From the NCBI GenBank assembly GCA_013397435.1, contig VZRG01001354.1:124001-188000 (forward strand): a DNA stretch of 64,000 nt. Reading direction: 5' to 3'. The translations under genes and the position numbers were made by a program. The notes beneath the pieces were generated by a model. That model was given only the letters and a program-made list of their open reading frames with translations, did not search any database and was not told the origin of the DNA. The DNA comes from Erythrocercus mccallii (Eukaryota; Chordata; Aves; Passeriformes; Dicruridae). Positions 49,766 to 63,042 of the stretch are shown piece after piece. The stretch's first letter is position 1. Each line of letters begins with the position of its first letter.

Positions 49766-50158
49766 TGTACTGGGTTTGCATGGCAAAGCTTTGGTAGCAG
49801 GGTGGGGGGTACAGGGGTGCCTTCTGTGAGAAGCTGCTGGAAGCTTTCTCCATGGACCATAACCTCCATTCCCTGTCTCCCTTCACCACTGGGGCAGGAG
49901 ATAGAGCTGGGGAGGAGGAGGGTGGGAGGAAGGTGTTTTTAAGGTTTTATGTTATTTCTCATTATCCTGCTCTGATTTTGTTAGCCGTAAGTTCAATTAA
50001 TATCTCTAATTAGACTCTCTTTTGCTTATGGTGGTATTTGATGAGTGATCTCTCCTGGTCCTTATCTCAACCCCTTTTTATATTTTCTCTCCCCTTTCCA
50101 GCTGTGGAGGTGAGTGATAAGAGAGGCTTTGGTGGGTACCTGGCACCAACCCACTGCA
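49766..50158 (+). mobile_element. Endogenous retrovirus LTR, probably solo
   Basis: Opens tgtactgggtttgcatggca, followed by ggtagcagggtggggggtac and ctgtgagaagctgctggaag. It later has ttctcattatcctgctctga, gtgatctctcctggtcctta and tttctctcccctttccagct, and ends near accaacccactgca. These match a common songbird LTR type I recognise. At about 390 bp it appears to have lost a middle segment. No internal retroviral genes adjoin it. It lies antisense to PRR5. Confidence 0.7.
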
Positions 50159-52207
50159 TGGGAGCCTGCTCCTGGATCATGGAGCAGCTTCTGCCCCACT
50201 GCTCTGGGAATTACAGCATGTCCATAAGTACCTGCTAGCACAGCACTATGTAGAACGAAGATGAAATTTTCTTTTTAAGTATTTCTGGTGGCCACCAGCA
50301 GAAGAATGGTATATTCACCACCCCATCCAACTGCCTTGAAATCTTGGCAATCGGTGGGTTACACTGATGGGAAAATGATTTACCCTAAAAATCCTGCAAT
50401 GCACCAGACCAGAGAACTAAGCACAGAAAACACAACAGGGGGAGACAAAAGAGCTACAGCTAAAGCTATCACCTCCTCTGGTCATCAGGCACACCTCAAA
50501 GGGATGTCTCATATACAGCAAGAGATCAGACACACGCCTGGCTGCTGCCTGTTCTTGCTACCCAGCTACTTTTCATTGATGTTTGACTTATGTAATTCCA
50601 CTTTGGGGCCTTAGCTGGATCTCCATCTGGCCATCACTCTCTCATGCCTGGTTCCTTCCATTTTAACCCTTTGCTTCATCCTTTTGACATCTGCTGTTTC
50701 ATAATACCCCACATCCATCCCAAGCTCCTCTTTCAGTCCGTGGGCTGTCATCTGCTGAGCTCCTCTGCTACATCACCTCTACCAGAGGCTGCTGCAGTTC
50801 TGGCTGGACAGCTGTACACACATTGCCTCAAGTAACTCCTCACTTATCTGTGTATGAAAATCACCACAAACAACTATGAAAACACCCAAACTGCTCTTAA
50901 TTGACCAGCGGTAACTCAGTGTTTCACTGAGTACTTATAAAAGGTCACAGTTCTGTGTTTTCCAGTTCTGACTGATAGTACCCACCACCTGTAACACCTA
51001 GAAATGGCAGTATTGCTCAGTTGCTTTTCACTTCCCTCTTTAGCACAGACTATTGAAAGACCATTTACCTAAAAATTACACATTGAAAAGTATCTCTAGT
51101 GTCTAAAAGTACCCTAAAAACTGGACACAATGGAGGAACTACTGCATGCCCACCTGAAACTTGTGGATATGCTAAATCAATGACTGGTCATTGATTAAAG
51201 GCTGGAGCACTCACCTTGAGTTTTAACACTTCAGCTGATCAGCATGTGTACATGAGTAAGTATTGGTGCAAAGGATTGTCTTCTGCTTCAACTGACAAAC
51301 TGCTGGATAGCTTTTAAATGAAAAATAAAAAAGAATAAAATAAAACATAAATAAAATCTGTGTTCCTCCAGACGCAGGGGAACAAACAAAGCAGACCTTC
51401 TGGATCCAAGCCCTGCCAGGTAACAGACACAGAACTAAGGGATGCACAGCACGTCTTGGTGCTTAGATTACCAACTTCTGAACTCAGAAGAGAAAGGAAG
51501 AAAAGGCAAACTTCTGGATTATTTAACAAAAGCATTTCAGCAATGATCACTCTTGGTGACTTAATGGAACAGAGGAGCAAAGTCCTCTGCCCATGGAGAA
51601 GTGACTGTGTATGGCTCAGCTCACGGCCACATAACACTGGGCCTCAGTCTGCTGGAGCATCCTCTGTATGGGGACACCAGGGGCACCCTTGATGGCTGGA
51701 CTCACCCTTGTCTACCAACAAAACACTGAAACAGTCCTGACCTGGTGCTATGTGAAAGGAAACACTTCCAGAAGCATTTACAGGGTCAGTTCTGAAAGCA
51801 AAGTGAGGTCCTGGCCTCATGTACTGCCCTGTCTTAACCACACAGGCAAGCAGCTAAGAAATGTAACTATTTTCTGCCTAAAAGCAGCAGATTCCTTGGA
51901 GAAAAGGAAAACCCACTATGACAGAAAGAAACACTCAGGCACTGGTGATAATCTGACACATACTGGATAACAATCATTGCCCAACCACTCCCAGAGAAAA
52001 CTGAAATTAAAAGTCACAAGGCAGACACAGAATAATAATATCTGTTGTGTGTGTGGTGAAACCCTGCAGAGTAGGGTGGCCAAAGCTCTGTAAATGCTGA
52101 ATCATCTCACAATACTGCCAAATTCCCAAAACCCTGACCTTGACTCGATCAGCCTGTACTCATGAGAAAGGGAAGTGAACATCTTTAAGGAACAAAGCCC
52201 TGAAAAG

Positions 52208-52640
52208 TGATGCCTTGGGAAGGCTGACCTGGATCAAAGACTGGACAGAGCTGGAGAATAAAGTAGATATTTATTGAAAAGCCTTAAAGGATACACCTTG
52301 GGCAGTACAAGAGCCTGGCCAGGGCTACACCCAAGGTGGACTTGAAATGGTCACAAAATGGATAACCGGTCATGAGGTCTCACACTTTTATAAGTTTTGG
52401 TCTGTTTACATATTGAGATTTAATTGTCCAATTAAAACTTCAGATTATGAAGTCCCATCCTTCTTTTTTATCTCTTCAGTCCACTGTTGTTTATACTTTT
52501 GGGCCTGAAAACTTGTAACAGTTGTCTTCAGCAGGATACCTACTCTGTAAAGAGAGCTTACTAACACTTAATATGAGGCTCAAAACAACACCCCTGGACA
52601 GCACAGAACCTGAAAAACCTGAAAGCCAAACCTTAAGGCA
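52208..52640 (-). mobile_element. Endogenous retrovirus LTR, diverged
   Basis: Contains ggacagagctggagaataaa, tattgaaaagccttaaagga, acaccttgggcagtacaaga, gcctggccagggctacaccc and cagattatgaagtcccatcc. I recognise this combination from songbird LTRs read in antisense. tttatt at about 52270 is the likely poly(A) signal of the element. The right end is uncertain. Confidence 0.5.
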
Positions 52641-55600
52641 TCAAAAGCAGAAGGATTTAACTGCAAGGAACAGATGCTGGCCAATCTTTGGCAAGCACGT
52701 ACGCAGGCAGCTACTGGACAGTGAACTGGGTGTAACAAGTTACCAATTGGAATTGAACGTGTGAATTTTGAAATCCATATAAACATGAGCTGTGAACAAA
52801 GCAGGACTTGAACATCACACACTCTTATATGCTCTAAGTCAGAATAACCTCTGCTAGGTTAAAAATTTTATACCAGTTTACAACCACGGGACTTTACACG
52901 TTCATTTTTAGGTACTGGTATCCTTTCTGCACCTGCTGGACAGATGCAGCTGCATAATTCGGGGTTGTATGGTTATGAGCCCTGGATAGCATTGCCTCAC
53001 ATTATTTTTTCCTCTCTTCACTTTATCCTAAAGCACTGGCATATTGCTAAAGCCTGTACCTCTTGCTTTTCTCATAGCAACAGCAGTCACAGGAGAGAGA
53101 CGCAGAGGAGCTTGCCATTGCCATATTGTCAGAAGTCAGCACTTCAGATCCCTGTTACTGCCTCAGAAAGAAAGATCTTGTCATATTCACTTTAATCTCC
53201 AGCAAGTGCCAAATTATGTCAATGTCAGTGTGAGAAGCTGCTCTGTCTCTTCCTTTCCCTGGTGGCACTGAGGCACAGACTAAAGATAAGGAAGACAAAA
53301 CACCCAGCCCTGGTTTGTGTTCAGCTGGTGAGTTTTTCAAATGGCTCGGCTGCACAAGGATAGGCAGCAATAGGATTTTTCTTTCCAAAAAGAACCAAAC
53401 ACCAAAGCGGGCTAGTCTTTGTCTGACCTACAGATATCCATTGTCTTATGTTTCTTTAAACTGTCGTTAAACATTTATATGAGACTGCAAAAGAAAAAGT
53501 GGAAGATAAGGACCAGTAAAAGGTATTAAATTATTGAAAGTAAGGAAGTTACTTTGAGGCTTTAAATACAGTGCTTAGGATTCTGCAGAAGATGAGCAGT
53601 CAGTTAATGGTATACATTTCTTCCTTTTATAGGTTTAGGGCTAGAGGTTGTCCCATTCCCACCTGAGTGACTCCCCTGGGCACAGGCCAGGGCAGTCAAA
53701 TAAGCTCCTGTGACTTTCCAACAACTGAACAAATGAATCAACACAAAGATGAGGGTGTCTGAAGAGCTGTTTATGGAACACATTTGATCTGGTTTATCTG
53801 CATTCACAAATGCTTCAGGACTGTCACATTACACTCATAGGCAAATACCCACATGCATGGAAATGCATGTGCAGTCCATACAGAGATCACATATGAGTTG
53901 CCAAATAATAAGATGCGATGCTTAATGTCCAAGAGAATAAATCTTCTCAATTTTTTGGGCTCCCTCCTGAAGTTGTTGCTGACCTATACACTTTAGGCTC
54001 ATCTAATATTGTTGGGGAATTGATGACTTTTAAGTCTGAGCATTCAAGACTTTTACCCAGCCTTGGGTATTTTCTCATTTATTTTAAGAAAATCCATCTT
54101 ATATTTATTTTCAGGCAGCTACTCAAAGAGAAAAAAGGATGGCATAGCCCTCCCTCAGTGCATCCAGACTGTTTCGAAGAGACATCCAAGTAAAGCTTTG
54201 AAGAGTCACAAACATTAACTGGACTGCTGTTACCCACTTGTGAGGATTTCTGACATTGCCCTTCACTCACGCTCCCCTTTTAAGCATTAATGAGCATCCT
54301 CCAAGGTGCTTCACCCTTCCAAGGTGGCTGAATCTACTCCAAGAATTTTCTTTTTTTCTGAAATACACTTGAATAGACCGAGCAGACATGTCAGCTGTGC
54401 CTTCTGGATTTTTAAAATTTTTTGCTATTTCTGGTAGCAAAGCCATTTTCATCACCAGTACTCATCCCTGTGAGCCAGAAAGGAGCAGATCTCTTGTCTA
54501 CCCTGACACTTTGCAGTTCCTCTTGAGGAGGCTGAGCTTCCATCAGTCCCAGAACACCTAAGTTTAGGAGTCCAGGAGCCTGGAAGCCCTCCTGGCTCGT
54601 TGCAAAAGCTTTGCTGAAAGCAGCACATTCCTACGTAACAGTTTAATTTCAATTAAGAAGTCTTTGCCAATTCAAAATACTTGGAAAGTAACTGACTGGA
54701 TCTAGAGACAAAATCCTTTCTCAGCAACCCAACGTGTGGGGAAAGGAAAGAAATACCAGCATAGAAAATCTGAGCTCACAGCCAGTGCACTCCCCAGACA
54801 CAGTCTGTGGATTAGGATCAGCCATCAGGAGTGGCCCTGAAGGGCTGACTTGCCCTCGTCCATCACCAACTCTGGCAAAATTCCACACTCTGGCAAAATC
54901 CAGCAGCATCCAGAGTTCTTACAACAACCACAGAGAGCTACATGCAATGGAAGCCAACAGATGCCCTGACCTACCTCTTGGCAACATGACTGCTACTGAA
55001 ACAAAATTTGTGGTTTTCCCCTCAGTGCTGGCTGGTGCTTTAATTTAACCCACATAATATCACCTAGCCATCCCAACAGAGCAAGTCCTCTCCTTGCTTC
55101 TGTTTTAAACATTATCAACATGGCTGTATGTACAACCATACTCTAGAGCTTATCAGGCACCTATTGCCCAATTCCACCTCTACTACACAAGGGCTTTAGC
55201 AGAGCTGCACTAACTTCATACTGCCTAGACATCTGTTCTCAAGTGTTCAGAGGAGAAACAATAGAAATATCCTACTGCTTGTTCCAACGTTTTGTTCTCT
55301 TCAACTAAACAAGGCTCATGACTGACATAGGAGCAATGAGGGATGGTTTTTTTTTCTTGGATCCCAACGATCAACCTACAGCAAGAGGACAAGGAGGCCT
55401 CTAAGGGACTTCTGACCACTGAGGTCAGTGATATATTATTATTTCAACAGTCATAAAATCACTTTTACGATATTTGTCTCCTTGTGTCCTTCCATTCCCC
55501 ATATCTCCATCCAGATACATCTACTCTCTCGTGCCTCAGGCTGCACAATCTGAAGAGCAGAGACCATGTTTTCATTGTCTTTATACACTACTCAGTGCAT

Positions 55601-56129
55601 GAAAACACTTGTCCAGCAATAAAAGAGGCCTGGAGACACCTGGTGTTCAGTAACAGAAGCCACTGACAGCTACTAGATTCCTCAGAAGAAAATTAATTGG
55701 TTTTATTCAACAGCCACTCCAAGTACAACTGTATTTTGCAAAGCACTTTTCTGACAGATTTCAGCCAGGCTAAATGATGGTTCTTCTGTTGCCAGAGGAA
55801 GAATCCCTGGTTTTTGCTTTGCATTTGGATCAGAAAGCATTAAAGCACAAGGCTCTGCCGAATGACTTCAAACCAGAGGCCCCTGGATCCACTCTCAAGA
55901 GCACATCCCTTCCCTCTCTGCCCACCTGCCTTGTCCCACCACAGCTTCCACCCTCTTCCTGATGGATGGTCATTCTCAGCCATGGCCAGCCACTTTGCTC
56001 ATGCCCAAGCCATAACTGGGGCCACTGGGCAGAACTGTGCATACAGCTGGCACCATCACTGTAACCCTGTGCTACAGAAAATTTGCTGCCACTGCCACCT
56101 AGCTCACTGGTAACAGAAGAAGATTTGCA

Positions 56130-56350
56130 ACAGATAATGATTTAAATCAAATAATGTAATCTGAGTCCCGCTCTATTACATGATTATCTGTTTACCTTTT
56201 AATTGCTTGTAATAATTAGGTAGTGGCAAGTTAATGAATTTCACAGTACGTGTCACATATCACCCTGTCACATAGTTGTTTCTTCTGCAGCTGCAACAAA
56301 ACTAAGGGTAAAACTGTGAAATTAATGATAGAAGGCAATTAACAGTGTCT
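56130..56350. promoter_or_regulatory. Candidate conserved non-coding element
   Basis: AT-rich, non-repetitive block with closely packed homeodomain-like and forkhead-like words (tgtttaccttttaattgctt, gtaataattagg, aattaatga). It resembles conserved enhancers in texture only. Confidence 0.2.
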
Positions 56351-59300
56351 ACTCACCATGGGGGGAAAGATGCCTCCGAGAGACTCATTCCATCATTCCT
56401 CTATCTTTAGTAAATTACAGCAAATTAGCCTTTTTCTTTTTGGAAGAAATACAGCACAAAGCAGATGCCCTTTGCAGAAGTCCCTATGCCACCAGTGTGG
56501 TGGCACAGGAAAAGAGGAAAAGCTTGGGGATGCGGACTTGGTGGTATGCCAGAGAAGGCAGTCCCACACCTTTCACAATTCCTTCCCTTCTCAGTGCACC
56601 TTCTGCAGAGAAGGCTGAAGCTAAAACATTTTATATCATTTGTTTTGATCACCCTGTTAGCTTACACGTCTTCCCATAATAATAAAATTCTACAGCATAC
56701 AGAGAGAAACAGGCAAGCACCAAAACCCCAGGAATCACTCCCATGGGAAAATAAAATTCAGTTAGGCAGAAAAGAGTCAGAAGGCAACATATGGGAAGGT
56801 AAAAGGTGAGAATGCAGCCAGAAAGATGATGGGAGAGGAAGCTGTGCTGTCAGCAAGTACCAGTGTTCAAAGTGCAGGGAGCACCGTGCAGCCCTTTCTG
56901 TGCCACAGGAAAGGGCCATGGAGCAGAAGAATGAGCACACAGGCTGCCTGTCAATGTCCTGGCAGGAAGCTTCTCTATTCACCTGGTGCCTGGACAGAAA
57001 GCTTTGGGCAGTAGGAAGATAGAGGCATGGTGGCACCTGTTAAGCGGTGAGCCAAGCTACTGCACACCCTGCCCCAGACCAGTGCTGGGAACTGATGGTG
57101 ACCTGGCTCCAAAACCCACAGGAAACACCATGTTTGCAACACTAGGAAATGACCCTGTGCAGCTTTTCTGTTAGAAATCCCTTTTGACATTGTTCTTGTG
57201 AACAGTGCCCAGTGAATCCCAGCAGGACAGAATGGGAGGTGCTGCAGCAGCAGCCCTGGCCACAGGTCTGGCTGTCCCTGCCTGGACCTGCACGGACACA
57301 CCTCGGTCACAGAGAGAAAACCTTTTGTGCCAGGTGCTGGTACAGCACCACGGGGTGCTGGTGGCACCTGGGATGGCTCAAGGCTCTGTGGTAACAGTCA
57401 AAGTGCTGTCACCTCCTGGGGACCCCACCTGTAGTGCCCTGGGCAATTCAGAAGCCACTATTCCCTTGTGCCTTTGCCTACCTAGGGTCATTCAGAGAAC
57501 TGGAATTATACTAACTGAATTAAGAACAGAAATCTGTAAGGATAAATTATTCTTAGGCCTCTGATGGAGAATTGAAGCAGCATTAATTGCGTTCCTTCCT
57601 ATTCCTTTAATTCTCAGAATGAGTGTCCATACAGACTCCTAATGAGGCTTAATTAATTTTCCTTAAAAAGTAGCTTAGTTTAACTTTCTTCTATTCCTCC
57701 CGTAGACAACTTATGAATTACAGTATTAAAGCACCCTGACTCAAAGCATTCCCTGCTCAGAGTTTTTCAACAGTTAAAACTTCTGTGCTATCTTTTATGC
57801 CAGATTTAGTCTACTAACCCAAATGGGTCCACAAAAGACATCTGTACAGATGAATGCAATTAGTTAAAACCTTCTCTCTCTCTTACTCAACCAAGTTATA
57901 GGGTCTGGAACAACATGCTAATTAAAGTTAAGAATGATTTTACTGATTTCACTCTATTTTGGTAAGGATTAAGGATTTGCCTAGCAAAGTACTTTTACTG
58001 GTTTTAATAGACTGGTTTTGTCACTAGGGGCAAACTCCAGAAGACATTTATTTTAGTTTAACCATCTCTACCTGAAGACATATCTTTGGTTAAGGAACTG
58101 GTATCCTTCACAGAACTGACACTTTACCTAATGTGAGGTACTCCTAAAACACATCATGAATGTAACACCCAGAGGGAATCTGCACAATGCAAATTGCCTT
58201 CAAAAATAATTGTGATTAATTGTTATGGACAAAGTTATGGTTGTGTTCCGAAAAACCTTCCGTCTGCTAAAGATGAGGGACAAGATGCACATTTAAATTA
58301 CTATGAGAGGGTGTTCATGAGACAGGTTCACAAATAACAAAGGAAAACCATACCATTTTATGTTGCTTTCCTGTTTTTCCACTGGTTAAGTTTACAAAAC
58401 TGACAACACATGGTGTTGTCAAATATGCTGAGAGCTGGTTTTGGAGAGTGCTCGATTTGAAAAAAAAAAAATCTCTTTTTATGTAGCAATTGACTTCCAC
58501 TATTCTTAGTTAGAAAGAGGGTCCACATCAGTGCAGAGTTATTGAGGTCTGTGGTGCAGAAGCAAGGGCTGTGATGTAGTTACTACTGAACAAGCCCCTG
58601 CCAGTCAGGAATGGTTAGGAGTAAATCCCAATTCTCCCCAACCTCTGCCCCTAGAGACATAACAATATGAAGAAACTCAAAATCAAACATGACAAGTACC
58701 CCTCATCAGATTCTATGCCTTGTTAAAAATCCCAGCAATACAAATTCATTCCAGGATAACCAACCTGTGTCAATTTAACTACTGCAAACTGCACTTGCTG
58801 ATCAAGACAATAAATAAACTAGAAAAAGAGAGAATGTTGCACAGAAACAAACGGATCTACAAAATACTCTGAAGTGTGAATCCCGAGGGCCAGATCCTCA
58901 GTTTTGCATGTGTGAACACAAAACAACAGAGAGTTCTTCCCTTTGTGTCCTGGCTGCAAAATTTCATACCTCTTTATGGGGCTGATGCAAACAACACAAA
59001 CATACCACCCTTTCACCAGAAAGGAAGAAAACATCTAAATTTATGCACAATCCAGAGCAAGCATAGGTTTTTGATATGGTGATTTATATTTAAATAAGGT
59101 CTACAACACATTTATTTATTGGTTTCCTCTTTACATGTCTTCTAAACCAGGAACTCAGACAAAGGTAAAGAGAAACTAAAAGCATGTGGAAACCTCACAC
59201 CCACACCACTTTGTTCAGCCTGTGCTTCAGCTCTAAGAGACTTGGTAAGAAAACCTCCCAAAAGCAACCACCACTTGTGAAAACCTGTGGTCACAAAGAA

Positions 59301-59646
59301 TTGACTGCAACTGGCATCACAGTGTTCCAGCACCTCTATAGCTGCAGCTTTCTGATAGCAAAGGTTTTGTTTTTAACCACTATGCTGTCCTTAGTTTAAT
59401 GTGTGGCTGCTGAGATGGAAAAACAGCACTCTCTGCATTTCACTTTCAGATCTTGCAATGTACTTTTCCACTCCTTTAAAGTGGAAACAACTTTGCAGAA
59501 ATAACAAAAAGGTCAGCTGGGCAGCTTTATGTATTTATTTTGTCTTCCTTAACAGAACGAGACAACAGGCAAGGGAGTTCAAGCGAGGCACAGAAAGCCA
59601 AAGAGGAAACCACAGGTTTTATTTTTTTGTTCAAAGCTTTTATTTA

Positions 59647-59728
59647 GTGAGGCCTCATCCCCCAGCATGAGAGATACTGTGTTATGTTTTGTGAGGCCTC
59701 CTCCCTCAGCACAAGAGATATTGTGGTG
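59647..59728. repeat. Tandem duplication, about 44-bp unit
   Basis: tgaggcctcatcccccagca recurs 44 bases later as tgaggcctcctccctcagca, with similar following sequence (gagagatactgtg and aagagatattgtg). Confidence 0.85.
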
Positions 59729-62233
59729 AGCTCCTCTCAGTTTTTCAAATATGCCAGGTCACCCTGAGAGATTCTGTGAATTCAAATAATCCTGACGTTA
59801 ACTGAAAGACGCAGATGAACACTCTCTAATTCTTCTCTTTGAGCTTTCTCAGACCTCAGGAGAGATACCTGGAGATAAGGTGTTCCAGTCTCAGCAGCCA
59901 GGGTAATCCTTGACAACATACATTGGGAAGCAAGTCAGATAGTGGTGGTTTTGCTCTTTGGTTCAGAAAGTTCTTTTCTAAACTCTTCCCCTTTACCCCT
60001 CTCCCTCCAGTACCCTCATTTCACCCAAACTGAGCTCCTGTGCATTATTCTGGGCTGAAAAGCAATTTTAGTTCTTTTACTTCCCTCACCCACAACTCTG
60101 CCCTTGAACTCCCTGCAACTTAAACAGGAGCATCCTGCACTTCAGCTTGTGCAGCCTGTGAGCAGCCACAAAGGGTTAACACCGCAGTTTGGGCTTTGTA
60201 ACTGAGTCAGGCTATGCTGGCACCTCAGTTTGAGTGACAAAAGGCTCTTCTTCCAAGCCCTACCACTGACTGCCAGAACAGGAATATCATTCCTCCCAGA
60301 GTGCTCTCTTTCCTGAAAGATTGCTGGTTTGTAATTACACCAGGTTATAGCACTGGTGAGAAGTAGCTCTATTGAACTGAAGAACTCAAGTCTAATAATT
60401 AACCTGAGGACTGATCTCTGCTCCTCTAAATGGAGCAGTCTTTAAAAAATTTCCCTTTCTGTCCAATAAGGAAAGTGTCCTCTCCTGACAAAGTAGGAGA
60501 GCTTTTCCCCTACACCACGAGAAGCTAAAACATAATATCAGATGCACCTTGCATTAGTTCCCAAAACTCTGCCACTTTAATCCAATTTAACAGACCAGAG
60601 TGGTGCATTCCAACCTCTGACATTAAAACTGCTGTCCTGAGGAACACGAGCTATTCCTTAACTACATCACACAGCTGCATGAGGTTGCCAAGGACAGACA
60701 CAGGAAATCTCAGCACTAAGTTCAACACTTGCTCCAGAGCCAACATCACTGGCATCATCTTCTATCCATGGGAGTCTGCTCCAGTCACCAAGTTTCTTAA
60801 GGAAGAGGTATTCCCAGTGGACACAAATCAGGATTAGACAACATCCCCATCAAGACATCATATCTCAATCCAGGAAATCAAAGCCCACAAGACCACTATG
60901 TGCAACTTGGACAGCTGAATTGCTTTCTTCCAACCTTATTAACAAATGGAGTTCAACTAAATTGAGAAAATTCCATTATGGCACTAATGTATAAAATTTG
61001 CATTTGTTTAACATGACATTTGAGTTCAGAAAAGTCTTTGCTCTGAATTCCAGCTACTGACTAACACTGTATGTAAATAGCTAATTCCCAGATTTTCTTC
61101 TGACCTTTCCCCACAATTCCCATTAGATTTTAAACCACAAGATTAGCAGAGCTATTGCTGAGAAAAGATTTTCACCATCCCTACCAAACAACCATAGGCC
61201 AAGCATGCAGAAATAAACACCCAGGGGCAAATTCCCTCTCACTTGGTTATTGATTTCCATGAACAGCTTTGCAACAAGAATGGATTTGACCCTTTGCCCT
61301 GAACAGGTATCCACAGTGTTGACACTTTGGGTTGCTGAAAAAAGCAGATTTGCAAAGAAAAAAATCAGGATGTAACTCAGTTGCCAGCTCACCACTGAAT
61401 CCATCCAAAGCCAGATCCTGAACACAGCCAACACAGACTCCCTAAAGTCATCACAAAAATCTTGCAGAGCTGTTGGCAACAATGCTGCTGAAGCCTGATC
61501 TGGAATGGGCAGCTCACCTCACACCTATGAACACTCCTGTGAAGAAGGTTTTTGCAATGGTGCTGTCTCCTGTGGAGTCTGCTAAGGCAGCTGGGTTCAT
61601 GGAACGTGAATTCCTTGATGCATCATTACACATTTAAGTCCATGCTCCAGCTTTTCCCCGAGGCTCCTCTCCTCTCTCCAGATACTCTCATAGTTTCCAT
61701 GAGACTCCCACACTGCTGTCATTGTGTCACAATCAGCCAGCAGTTTCAAGAAGCTTCTGGATGGTGGGGGCTATGAGGAGGGAGGCAAGACCAAGTACAG
61801 ATTCCTATATGATAAGGATCTTTTTCTGAGATGATTAGGTTAAACACACCATTAAACACTCCAACAAGTGGACACTGAGATGGCTGAGGTATCACTGAGA
61901 GATGAAATCCCATTTCTTGACCCAGCAGACAGAATCTTACTCCTTTCCTCCATTTTCAAAACCGGCCTCATTAGATTATCCTGCTCTTTAAAACAATTTC
62001 AGATACAGAACTAATTAATACCGTGATGAAAAGCAAAGAAACATTTATAAAGAATCAGAAGCCATGAAAATCTCAATTTCCTCACCCTTTAAAAATCCAC
62101 CCCTGGCTCTCTCTTTCCTTTTTGTCTCATTCCTTTTCTCCACATCATAGCTCATGTTTTTCTTTAATTAAGCAAATAAAAATATCATAAAATTGCCTTT
62201 TGCCTGGAATTCCTCCTTTTGTTTCTCCTACTA

Positions 62234-62252
62234 CTACACACACACACACACA
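62234..62252. repeat. (AC)n microsatellite
   Basis: About nine AC dinucleotides in a row. Confidence 0.9.
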
Positions 62253-62519
62253 GAAAAAATCTAACATTGAAGGCAAATACCATTATCTGGTCCTAGTGTT
62301 TTTGTATCACCAACTTTGATAGAATTGACATCACTTTGATGTCTATTCCAGATGTGAAGCTTCATCTCCTGAACTGCTAATGCAGCAACACCTAATGGGA
62401 ATCATGTCATCACCACACACTTGTCAGCTTGCAAAACTTCATGTTTCAAGGCCTAATTGCAAAAGAAGTCCATTCTCTCACACTTTCTCGATCTTACAGC
62501 ATCTCTACAGTTCCCACTT

Positions 62520-62770
62520 TTAGATATTAGGATGTTTAGATATTAGATAATCAGACAGTTTAATTATTATATTACAATCATTATATTATTTTATCGTACA
62601 ATTATATGTCACATTATTTATTATTACATTATATTATTAGATACTCTATACTATATAACTTATTATTATAGAGTATATTATTATTATATTATTGGATAAT
62701 TTAGATATTAGGTTCATAAGATTTTTTAGACATTAGGATATTTAGCTACTAGAATATTAAGATTTAGATA
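62520..62770. repeat. AT-rich minisatellite with palindrome
   Basis: Degenerate repeats of tagatattag and attattatatta. A perfect 10-bp inverted repeat (atactctata at 62641-62650 with tatagagtat at 62667-62676) could form a stem. It lies about 130 bp from the donor of the 62902-63042 PRR5 exon. Confidence 0.85.
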
Positions 62771-62901
62771 CTATGACCACAGGAGCACAGAAGCTCTGGT
62801 ATTCTGAGTAAGACGTTTTCAACGAATGAGCAAAATCAGAGACTGTTTAAGAAGACTTCAGCAATGCAGTACACAAAGGCTGAGAAAAGTAACCAATTTA
62901 C

Positions 62902-63042
62902 CTGAAGGATTAACAGCATCTGAATAATAGATGGTGGAACTCTGGCTCTGGAACGGGATAATGCATCTTCCAATTTTATATTGAGGGTAATTATATTCCT
63001 AAAATGCAGGAGAGCCAATTGCCGAACCGAGGGCTCCTTTCC
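62902..63042 (-). CDS. PRR5: PRR5 internal coding exon (HbrB-like domain)
   Basis: A 141-nt exon of exactly 47 codons, phase 0 at both ends. It reads GKEPSVRQLALLHFRN, then IITLNIKLEDALSRSRARVP, then PSIIQMLLILQ, which is the helical core of the PRR5 HbrB-like domain. The acceptor is tttgtgtttccaag before 63042. The donor is CTTCAG|gtaaattgg after 62902. The next exon begins GVHES and continues the same domain in frame. The intron to that exon is about 21.6 kb. The preceding exons, which carry the N-terminal part of the protein, are not visible up to position 64000. An AT-rich palindromic minisatellite lies about 130 bp downstream of the donor. Confidence 0.93.

Larger units (their letters stand above)
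41281..62901 (-). other. Large PRR5 intron
   Basis: About 21.6 kb between the 62902 donor and the 41280 acceptor. It holds the 2.1-kb duplication around an N, three LTR-like elements, one CR1 tail, several minisatellites and possible conserved AT-rich non-coding blocks. If the duplication is an artefact, the real intron is about 2.1 kb shorter. No coding exon is recognised inside it. Confidence 0.85.

Noticed and set aside
61123..61482. 119-residue hydrophobic minus-strand frame in the PRR5 intron
   Set aside because: Not recognised as any protein family and in AT-rich intronic DNA; composition alone can explain the hydrophobic translation.
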